Assembly (NCBI GenBank): GCA_024278975.1
Contig: JAJRSD010000109.1
Span: 1-33,046 of the forward strand
Direction: 5' to 3'
Origin: Bacteroidota bacterium
GTDB lineage: Bacteria > Bacteroidota > Bacteroidia > Bacteroidales > Prolixibacteraceae
DNA: 33,046 nt
Both the position numbers and the translations under genes were made by a program. Below the pieces are notes generated by a model. It was not told where the DNA came from. It was given only the letters and a program-made list of their open reading frames with translations, and made no database searches. Positions 27,086 to 33,046 of the stretch are shown piece by piece. The first letter of the stretch is position 1, and each line of letters starts with the position of its first letter.

Positions 27086-27093
27086 TACTTTTG
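27086..27093 (+). promoter_or_regulatory. -7 box of the HU gene
   Basis: TACTTTTG matches TAnnTTTG exactly and lies 48 bases upstream of the ATG. A weak -33 element, TTTT (27064-27067), stands 18 bases before it. Confidence 0.5.
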
Positions 27094-27141
27094 CACACTC
27101 GATTAACGAGATAATATATTGAAAATTAAATATTTTAAGAA

Positions 27142-27426
27142 ATGACAAAGGCAGATATTGTAAATGAAATCTCGAAAAATACAGGGATTGAGAAAGTAAC
27201 TGTACAAAAAACAGTTGAAGCTTTCATGGAAACAGTGAAAGACTCATTAGTTGAAGGTAAAAACGTATATCTTCGAGGTTTTGGTAGTTTTATAGTGAAG
27301 AAAAGAGCAGAAAAAACAGCTCGGAATATTTCGAAAAACACAACTATTATTATCCCAGCACACAATATTCCTTCGTTTAAACCAGCGAAAACATTTGTAT
27401 CACAAGTTAAAAACAAAGTAAAATAA
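27142..27426 (+). CDS. HU/IHF-family DNA-binding protein
   Basis: 94 aa nucleoid protein that bends DNA as a dimer. The two N-terminal helices (TKADIVNEISKNTGI, VTVQKTVEAFMETVKDSLVEG) precede the beta-saddle with the signature RGFGSFIVKKRAEKTARN; the DNA-intercalating Pro lies in IIIPAHNIPSFKPAKTF. I recall its position beside the RNase G gene, and often divergent from mutY-ssb, in other Bacteroidota, where it is annotated himA or hup. A Bacteroidota-type -7 box lies upstream. Its stop is 6 bases before the small basic protein gene. Confidence 0.95.
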   Translation: MTKADIVNEISKNTGIEKVTVQKTVEAFMETVKDSLVEGKNVYLRGFGSFIVKKRAEKTARNISKNTTIIIPAHNIPSFKPAKTFVSQVKNKVK

Positions 27427-27432
27427 AAAGGT

Positions 27433-27525
27433 ATGCCAAGCGGAAAGAAAAGGAAAAGACATAAGATGGCTACTCATAAACGCAAAAAAAGATTGCGTAA
27501 GAATAGACATAAGAAGAAAAAATAA
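27433..27525 (+). CDS. 30-aa very basic COX24/AURKAIP1-like (mS38-type) protein
   Basis: The sequence starts MPSGKKRKRHKMATHKRKKR and ends LRKNRHKKKK; about two thirds of its residues are Lys, Arg or His. The KMxTHKRKKRLRKNRHK core is that of the COX24/AURKAIP1 family, which includes mitochondrial ribosomal protein mS38 and the mycobacterial small-subunit protein bS22. A ribosome- or RNA-bound role is therefore likely but inferred from relatives. It lies 6 bases after the HU gene and 112 bases before the RNase G gene, an arrangement I recall from other Bacteroidota, so it is a real gene despite its size. Confidence 0.88.
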   Translation: MPSGKKRKRHKMATHKRKKRLRKNRHKKKK

Positions 27526-27559
27526 GAATTTACTAAGTAATTCTTATTGAGAGTTTTGA

Positions 27560-27593
27560 TTAAACCTAAAGCATTACTATGCTTTAGGTTTAA
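27560..27593 (+). other. Perfect 15-bp hairpin before rng
   Basis: TTAAACCTAAAGCAT (27560-27574), loop TACT, ATGCTTTAGGTTTAA (27579-27593), fully complementary. No T-tract follows (TAGTATATA), so it is not a classical terminator. It may be a leaky terminator, an mRNA 3'-end stabiliser for the HU/COX24-like transcript, or an RNase processing site in the rng leader. Confidence 0.6.
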
Positions 27594-27637
27594 TAGTATA
27601 TAAACAATAGTATTAATTTAAAATTACAGTAAAGGTT

Positions 27638-29188
27638 GTGAGTAGCGATTTAATTATTGATGTAACTCCATCCGAAATTGTTATTGCCTTACAGGAGAAT
27701 AAAAAACTTGTTGAATTATCAAGAGAGAGAAGCGGGGCTAAATTTACCGTAGGAGACATATATCTTGGCAAAGTAAAAAAAATAATGCCGAGTTTAAATG
27801 CCGCTTTTATCGATGTTGGTTACACCAAAGATGCTTTTTTACATTATCTCGATATGGGGCCGCAATTTGCTACGTTAAACAAATTTATCAGGATTGTTTC
27901 TTCTAAAAAAAACAATCTTTCTTCCATTTCTCGGATTCATTCAGAACCCGATATTAATAAGGAAGGAAAAGTTAACGAGATTTTAAAAGTAGGTCAGAAA
28001 ATTTTGGTTCAGGTTTCAAAAGAACCAATTTCAACAAAAGGACCACGTTTAACTTCAGAAATTTCGATAGCAGGGCGGAATCTGGTTTTAATGCCTTTTA
28101 GCGATAAAGTTTCAGTTTCGCAAAAGATTAGAACAAGTGAAGAGAAAAGCAGGCTAAAAAAATTAGTTCAAAGTATTAAACCACGTAAATATGGTATAAT
28201 AGTTCGAACGGTAGCCGAAGGAAAAAAAGTAGCTGAACTCGACAAGGAGCTAAACAGGTTGGTTGACAAATGGGAAACCATATTTAACAAACTTCGCCGT
28301 ATTCATGCACCATCGCTGGTAATTAGCGAAATGGACAGAACAACAGCACTGTTGCGCGACATTTATCATCCTAAGTTTAATAGTATTATTGTTAACGATC
28401 AATCGGTTTGTAACGAACTTTCCGATTACATAGGCAGCATTCAGGCTGATAAAAGAAAAATTGTAAAGTATTACAACGGGCGACAACCTATTTTCGAACA
28501 TTTTGGAATCGAAAAACAGATAAAAGGGTCGTTTGGTAAAACTGTTTCTTTTAAAGAAGGTGCGTATTTAATCGTAGAACATACCGAAGCGTTTAATGTA
28601 ATTGACGTTAACAGTGGTAACAGGGCGAAAGCAGGTTTGGATCAGGAGACAAACGCGTTGGATGTAAATATTGCAGCGTGCGACGAGGCAGCAAGACAAT
28701 TGCGGTTGCGAGACATGGGTGGAATCATTGTAATAGATTTTATAGACATGCACATGGCTGCTAACCGGCAGAAAGTGTTCGAACACATGAAAACGGTTAT
28801 GGCAGTAGACAGAACAAAGCACAATATTCTGCCACTAAGTAAGTTTTGCCTGATGCAAATTACCAGGCAACGGGTGCGTCCCGAAGAAAATATTGAGACA
28901 GCAGAAAGTTGTCCAACTTGCAAAGGAAGCGGGAAAATTGTGCCTGCAATCTTATTTGCTGACGAATTAGACAGTAAAGTAAAATACATTTTTAAAGATT
29001 TGAGTAAGAAAAAATTATTATTGAAAGTTCATCCTTATGTAGCAGCGTTTTTAACTAAAGGCTTTAAAAGTTTACAGAACAGATGGCTTTTGAACTATTT
29101 TAAATGGGTTAAAATTGAAACAAATAATTCTTATTCATTTTTAGAATATCATTTTTATGATGAAAATATTGAAGAGATTATTCTTTAA
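27638..29188 (+). CDS. rng: Ribonuclease G (RNase E/G family)
   Basis: 516 aa, starting with GTG (SSDLIIDVTPSEIVIAL). Single-strand endoribonuclease for rRNA maturation and mRNA decay in the cytoplasm. It contains the S1 domain (GDIYLGKVKKIMPSLNAAFI near 44, then DVGYTKDAFLHY), the RNase-H-like catalytic core with FNVIDVNSGNR near 318-328 and GGIIVIDFIDM (metal-binding Asp residues), and the zinc-link ESCPTCKGSGKI near 423-434. The length fits RNase G and lacks the long RNase E C-terminal scaffold. The S1 domain carries an insertion (about 74-110), usual in this phylum. It is followed by a strong terminator. Confidence 0.94.
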   Translation: MSSDLIIDVTPSEIVIALQENKKLVELSRERSGAKFTVGDIYLGKVKKIMPSLNAAFIDVGYTKDAFLHYLDMGPQFATLNKFIRIVSSKKNNLSSISRIHSEPDINKEGKVNEILKVGQKILVQVSKEPISTKGPRLTSEISIAGRNLVLMPFSDKVSVSQKIRTSEEKSRLKKLVQSIKPRKYGIIVRTVAEGKKVAELDKELNRLVDKWETIFNKLRRIHAPSLVISEMDRTTALLRDIYHPKFNSIIVNDQSVCNELSDYIGSIQADKRKIVKYYNGRQPIFEHFGIEKQIKGSFGKTVSFKEGAYLIVEHTEAFNVIDVNSGNRAKAGLDQETNALDVNIAACDEAARQLRLRDMGGIIVIDFIDMHMAANRQKVFEHMKTVMAVDRTKHNILPLSKFCLMQITRQRVRPEENIETAESCPTCKGSGKIVPAILFADELDSKVKYIFKDLSKKKLLLKVHPYVAAFLTKGFKSLQNRWLLNYFKWVKIETNNSYSFLEYHFYDENIEEIIL

Positions 29189-29190
29189 AA

Positions 29191-29224
29191 AAAAACGCCG
29201 TTCTGTAAAAGAGCGGCGTTTTTT
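29191..29224 (+). terminator. Rho-independent terminator after rng
   Basis: AAAAACGCCGTTCT (29191-29204), loop GTAAA, AGAGCGGCGTTTTT (29210-29223), one G-T wobble, with a T-run completing the signal three bases after the stop codon. Confidence 0.9.
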
Positions 29225-29375
29225 ATAAAATATGTTAAAATCTCATTTTGTGTCATACAAAATACATATTTATTTGTCTTTTAAATGAATATTTGCGCAA
29301 TACAAAAACATTGTAATATTTACGTTGTTTATGTATTATTGCCACATTGTTAAAACAGTAATATAATTACGTAAT

Positions 29376-31313
29376 ATGAAAAAGATATTTTTAATATTCG
29401 CACTATTTGCAACTACACTGATTGCACATGCTCAGATGGTTAACCCAACTACATGGACATTTGATTCGAAGCAAAATGGAAATGAAGTTGAATTAATTTT
29501 TACAGCCAGCATAGAAGATGGATGGCATTTGTACGACACTTACCTTCCGGAAGGAGGACCAATAGCAACTTCGTTTATTTTTGCCGATTCTACGCTGTTC
29601 GAATTTGTTGGCGAGATTCAAAAGAATCCGCAACCGGTAATCCATTTCGACGAGACCTTTAAAATGGATGTAGGCTATTTCAGCAACAATGTAGTTATTA
29701 CACAGAAAATAAAATTGGCAAATTCAGCTTCGGTTAAAATAGATGGTTATGTTGAGTTTATGAGTTGTAACGACGAAACTTGTACTCCTCCCGAAGAAGC
29801 TGAGTTTTCGTTTAGTTTTAATCAAAATGCAACTACTTCTGCTAATATTGATAAAAATGATAGTGGAATTCCTGCTACCGCTTCGGGAAGTGGACAATCA
29901 TTGTGGCTGTTTATTTTAATATCGGCACTTGCAGGTTTTGCAGCAATTTTAACTCCGTGTGTTTTCCCGATGATACCGATGACAGTTTCGTTTTTTATGC
30001 GAGATAGCGACGATAAAGGGAAATCAATAAGAACCGGGATATTTTTTGGGTTCTCGATAGTATTGATTTTCACCTTACTTGGTGCACTATTTTCGTTTGG
30101 TGTTTTTGGCCCGAACGTGGGAAGTATTCTAAGTACACACTGGATTCCTAATTTACTATTCTTCATATTATTTTTGGTTTTTGCAGTTTCATTTTTTGGA
30201 GCATTCGAAATATTACTACCCAGCAGTTTTGTAAATAAAACCGATGCAAAAGCAGATAAAGGCGGAATGATTGGAGCATTCTTTATGGCACTAACAACTG
30301 TTATTGTCTCATTTTCATGTACCGGTCCGTTTATTGGCGCGTTAATAATTAAAGCTGTTCAAGACGGTGGAATGCGTCCTATGCTTGGAATGTTTATCTT
30401 CGGATTGGCATTTGCAACACCTTTTACGTTACTCGCTATTTTTCCCTCGGCACTTAATAAACTTCCAAAGTCGGGTGCTTGGTTAAATTCAATAAAAGTT
30501 GTTTTTGCATTTGTATTACTTGCATTTGGTCTGAAGTTTTTAAGTAATATCGATCAGGTTTACGGATTCGGAATATTAAATCGCGAAATTTATCTTGCAA
30601 TTTGGATTGTTGTATTTGGATTGTTGGGTATGTATTTCCTTGGCAAAATAAAATTCTCGCACGATAGCGATTTACCTTTTATTGGTGTTGGAAGACTCTT
30701 CCTATCCATTATAACTTTTACTTTTGTTATGTATCTGTTTACCGGGTTGTTCGGTGCTCCATTGGCTTCTGTTTCGGCATTAATTCCACCTGCAAGCAGT
30801 CACTCTTTTGTATCTTCACAATCAGGTGGTAATGTTTTAAGAAATCCAGCAGCAGAATTATGTGGTCCGGCAAAATATGCCGATAAACTTCATTTGCCTC
30901 TGGGGTTGCCTGGCTATTTCGATTTGGAACAAGGACTTGCCTGTGCAAAAGAGCAAAACAAACCTGTGTTTTTGGTTTTTAAAGGTCATGCCTGTTCTAA
31001 CTGTAAAAAAATGGAAAATACAGTTTGGACAGATCCTGAAGTTCAGAAAATGTTAGCAGAGAAATACATTGTAGTTGCTTTATATACTGACGATAGAACT
31101 AGACTTACAGAGAATGAGTGGGTTACTTCTGCTATTGATGGGAAAGTGAAGAAAACAATGGGGAAAATTAATCTTGACTTACAGATTTCGAAATACGAAA
31201 CAAATAGTATCCCGTTTCATGTAATTATACAACCCGATGGATCTGAATCCAAAATGGGGGTAACTTTTAAATCTGATGAGTTTAGGGCATTTCTTGAAAA
31301 AGGACTGGAATAG
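29376..31313 (+). CDS. DsbD-type thiol:disulfide interchange protein (protein-disulfide reductase)
   Basis: 645 aa inner-membrane protein that carries reducing power from cytoplasmic thioredoxin to periplasmic proteins. Layout: signal peptide (1-19, ending AHAQ); an N-terminal DsbD-alpha-like domain with the Cys pair in SCNDETCTPP (about 131-136); a CcdA/DsbD-beta membrane core (about 175-475) with the redox Cys residues in LTPCVFP (about 194) and FSCTGP (about 314); and a C-terminal thioredoxin-like domain with GHACSNCK (about 539-542). All six redox Cys are visible. This is the usual Bacteroidota arrangement of cytochrome c biogenesis/DsbD proteins. It stands alone between two terminators. 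Confidence 0.92.
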   Translation: MKKIFLIFALFATTLIAHAQMVNPTTWTFDSKQNGNEVELIFTASIEDGWHLYDTYLPEGGPIATSFIFADSTLFEFVGEIQKNPQPVIHFDETFKMDVGYFSNNVVITQKIKLANSASVKIDGYVEFMSCNDETCTPPEEAEFSFSFNQNATTSANIDKNDSGIPATASGSGQSLWLFILISALAGFAAILTPCVFPMIPMTVSFFMRDSDDKGKSIRTGIFFGFSIVLIFTLLGALFSFGVFGPNVGSILSTHWIPNLLFFILFLVFAVSFFGAFEILLPSSFVNKTDAKADKGGMIGAFFMALTTVIVSFSCTGPFIGALIIKAVQDGGMRPMLGMFIFGLAFATPFTLLAIFPSALNKLPKSGAWLNSIKVVFAFVLLAFGLKFLSNIDQVYGFGILNREIYLAIWIVVFGLLGMYFLGKIKFSHDSDLPFIGVGRLFLSIITFTFVMYLFTGLFGAPLASVSALIPPASSHSFVSSQSGGNVLRNPAAELCGPAKYADKLHLPLGLPGYFDLEQGLACAKEQNKPVFLVFKGHACSNCKKMENTVWTDPEVQKMLAEKYIVVALYTDDRTRLTENEWVTSAIDGKVKKTMGKINLDLQISKYETNSIPFHVIIQPDGSESKMGVTFKSDEFRAFLEKGLE

Positions 31314-31336
31314 TTGATTCGAAATATAGATATAAA

Positions 31337-31380
31337 ATAAAAGCTCCGGGTTAAAGTAATTACCCCGGAGCTTTTATTTT
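31337..31380. terminator. Bidirectional terminator between dsbD and the cold-shock gene
   Basis: ATAAAAGCTCCGGG (31337-31350) and CCCGGAGCTTTTAT (31364-31377) are perfectly complementary with T-rich tails in both directions, fitting the two convergent genes. Confidence 0.88.
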
Positions 31381-31414
31381 ATTTTAAACTTGGTGTAATT
31401 AAACTACCAAATTG

Positions 31415-31867
31415 TTATTTGCTTAATTCAACATTCACAGCGGTTGGGCCTCTTTGTCCCATCTCCACCTCGTAAGTAACCAAATTGCCTTCTCTAATTT
31501 CACCAATAACATTATTTATATGTACAAAAACGTCTTGTTTTGTATCTATATTTTTAATAAATCCGAAACCTTTTGATTCATTGAAAAACGAGACCAATCC
31601 TTTTTTAATCGGGTCTTCTTCAACCGCACTTCCTCTCGGAACACTTACCTCAATGTCTTCAAGTTTAACTTTGCTTTTTTTGATTGCCGGATCTGGTGGT
31701 GCCGAAGTCAGCATTCCATTTTCGTCAACGTAGGCAATCATATCATCTAAACTAGATTTTTTTTCGCCATCTTTTCTGGCAGCCCGTTTTGCAGCCTTCT
31801 CTTTTCTCTTTTTCTCTTTTTTATTCCGTACCTCTTTTTTGTTGAATGTCTCTTGTGATCTACCCAT
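31415..31867 (-). CDS. Cold-shock-domain protein with basic N-terminal extension
   Basis: 150 aa. The C-terminal third is a cold-shock OB fold with both RNA-binding motifs: KGFGFI (RNP1) and DVFVHI (RNP2), within a domain starting KKGLVSFFN and ending VEMGQRGPTAVNVELSK. The N-terminal 35 residues are highly basic (RNKKEKKRKEKAAKRAARKD) and an acidic linker follows. This Lys-rich extension plus cold-shock domain is a common Bacteroidota variant, likely binding RNA as a chaperone. A perfect -7 box lies 29 bases upstream. Confidence 0.9.
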   Translation of the reverse strand: MGRSQETFNKKEVRNKKEKKRKEKAAKRAARKDGEKKSSLDDMIAYVDENGMLTSAPPDPAIKKSKVKLEDIEVSVPRGSAVEEDPIKKGLVSFFNESKGFGFIKNIDTKQDVFVHINNVIGEIREGNLVTYEVEMGQRGPTAVNVELSK

Positions 31868-31895
31868 AAAATATTATTGCATTAAATTATTTTCG

Positions 31896-31903
31896 CAAAG
31901 ATA
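31896..31903 (-). promoter_or_regulatory. -7 box of the cold-shock-domain gene
   Basis: The minus strand reads TATCTTTG, matching TAnnTTTG exactly, 29 bases from the ATG. No -33 TTTG is seen. Confidence 0.45.
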
Positions 31904-31936
31904 AGGTTATATTCTTAATAATTATAAAAATGTAAA

Positions 31937-32440
31937 TTATTGGAGTAACTTTTTATAAATTTCAAAATTAGAGTTGTCGAAAACACAAAAAATAACTTTT
32001 TCAATTTGAGCGTTTCCCAGAAGGAAATCTTTTACTTTACTGATGGCAATTTCGGCAGCTTCTTGTTTAGGATATCCGTAAATGCCGGTACTTATATTTG
32101 GGAAAGCAACAGTTTTTAAACTATTCTCATTTGCTAACTCTAAACTTCTACGGTAGCAGTTACCCAGCTTTTTCGCTTCGTTATATTTACCATTATTGTA
32201 AACTGGTCCCACAGTATGAATCACAAATTTTGCAGGTAAATTATAACCTTTTGTAATTTTTGCATCACCAGTTTCGCAGCCGTTTAGAGTGCGGCATTCA
32301 TTGAGCAATTTTTTTCCGGCAGCACGGTGGATTGCCCCGTCAACACCGCCGCCGCCAAGTAATGTTTTGTTAGCCGCATTTACAATGGCATCAACTTTTA
32401 GTTTGGTAATGTCTCCAAGGTGTAATTCTATCTTTTTCAT
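31937..32440 (-). CDS. Macrodomain protein (O-acetyl-ADP-ribose deacetylase type)
   Basis: 167 aa, a single macrodomain of the YmdB/MacroD type, which hydrolyses O-acetyl-ADP-ribose or removes ADP-ribose from proteins. Signatures: [20 protein letters not shown] (the ADP-ribose adenine site), [14 protein letters not shown] (catalytic loop), [20 protein letters not shown] (then GPVYNNG) and [12 protein letters not shown] (diphosphate loop). Complete at both ends. It lies 69 bases upstream of the cold-shock gene on the same strand, divergent from the gene at the right edge. Confidence 0.94.
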   Translation of the reverse strand: MKKIELHLGDITKLKVDAIVNAANKTLLGGGGVDGAIHRAAGKKLLNECRTLNGCETGDAKITKGYNLPAKFVIHTVGPVYNNGKYNEAKKLGNCYRRSLELANENSLKTVAFPNISTGIYGYPKQEAAEIAISKVKDFLLGNAQIEKVIFCVFDNSNFEIYKKLLQ

Positions 32441-32535
32441 CGGAAATATTTTTAGTATGTAATAAAACTGTTACCTCCGTAATTTTTCCCTAATTTTAAA
32501 CGCTTTTAAGTCCTTAAAAATAATAACATTTTATC

Positions 32536-33046
32536 ATGAATAAATTTGTCTTAGTCTTTTTATTGAATTTTTTTTCAGTATTTACACTTTTTGCACAACC
32601 AATTTCGTTGCATCCCGAAAATCCGCATTATCTTTATTACAAAGGTAATCCAACTGTTTTAATAACGTCGGCAGAACATTATGGAGCGGTGTTGAATGCC
32701 GATTTTGATTTTAGGAAGTACCTACAAACAATGCATTCCGAGGGAATGAATTATACTCGTATTTTTACAGGATCTTACATTGAAATTCCAGGCAGTTATG
32801 GTATTGAGAATAATACACTTGCACCAAAGCTGGGAAGTTTTTTAGCTCCATGGGAACGAGTTGCAGAATCCGGACTATACAAAGGGGAAAAGAAATTTGA
32901 TCTTGCAAAGTGGAATCCTGCTTATTTTGAACGGTTGAATGACTTTATATCTTTGGCAAACGAGTTAGATATTATTGTGGAGGTTACTTTTTTTAGTTCA
33001 ACATATCAAGATGCTTCGTGGAAACGACATCCTTTTAATCCGGAAA
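32536..33046 (+). CDS. Secreted glycoside-hydrolase-like protein, 5' part only
   Basis: 170 codons are present and the gene runs off the window. Signal peptide MNKFVLVFLLNFFSVFTLFA followed by Gln-Pro. The mature start, LHPENPHYLYYKGNPTVLIT, then SAEHYGAVLNADFDFRKYL, MNYTRIFTG and LDIIVEVTFF, resembles the first strands of DUF4038/GH140- or cellulase-like (beta/alpha)8 barrels, in which such an HPENP...YYKG.P opening is common. Catalytic residues would lie beyond the edge. Substrate unknown. Confidence 0.8.
   Translation, partial: MNKFVLVFLLNFFSVFTLFAQPISLHPENPHYLYYKGNPTVLITSAEHYGAVLNADFDFRKYLQTMHSEGMNYTRIFTGSYIEIPGSYGIENNTLAPKLGSFLAPWERVAESGLYKGEKKFDLAKWNPAYFERLNDFISLANELDIIVEVTFFSSTYQDASWKRHPFNPE

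Overview
The window is AT-rich chromosomal DNA from a Bacteroidota bacterium. Evidence: a SusC/SusD pair, the gliding/T9SS genes gldD and gldE, -7 boxes of the Bacteroidota type (TAnnTTTG), and start codons without clear Shine-Dalgarno sequences. Gene content and order suggest a free-living or marine Marinilabiliales/Prolixibacteraceae-like organism, but that placement is inference.

Left part (1-16.8 kb): a glycan-utilisation locus beside a transposon scar. The extreme left holds a broken IS66-type transposase joined to what may be a second transposase remnant. A divergent GH92-family lipoprotein (minus strand) faces a SusC/SusD outer-membrane import pair (plus strand), which ends in a strong terminator. 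A second plus-strand unit with its own promoter follows: a GH5 lipoprotein, two large tandem paralogous secreted proteins of unknown function (887 and 891 aa), and a 606-aa secreted protein that may share a beta-sandwich motif with the paralogues. No regulator of this locus lies in the window. The GH92 protein looks altered at the catalytic-base motif.

Middle (16.9-20.9 kb): an Omp85/BamA-like outer-membrane beta-barrel, a truncated remnant of truA on the opposite strand, a DUF4056 protein whose signal peptide seems separated from the rest by a one-base slip in a homopolymer, and a membrane-anchored alpha/beta hydrolase.

Right part (20.9-32.5 kb): housekeeping genes. The minus-strand series reads ssb, gldE, gldD, Sfp-type phosphopantetheinyl transferase, zwf, pgl. 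It joins DNA replication/repair, gliding/T9SS biogenesis, carrier-protein activation and the oxidative pentose phosphate pathway. The zwf-pgl spacer is unusually rich in repeats. Divergent from ssb is a plus-strand series of an HU/IHF-type protein, a 30-aa very basic COX24/mS38-like protein and RNase G, followed by a DsbD-type thiol:disulfide reductase. mutY, which I recall lying between ssb and the HU gene in relatives, is absent; a 449-base gene-free stretch is found there. A cold-shock-domain protein and a macrodomain protein follow on the minus strand. The window ends inside another secreted glycoside-hydrolase-like gene.

The best candidate for an undescribed system is the operon at 8.4-16.8 kb: a GH5 enzyme with three secreted proteins of no recognised family, two of them tandem paralogues. 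No CRISPR array, tRNA, rRNA or recognisable defence system was seen.
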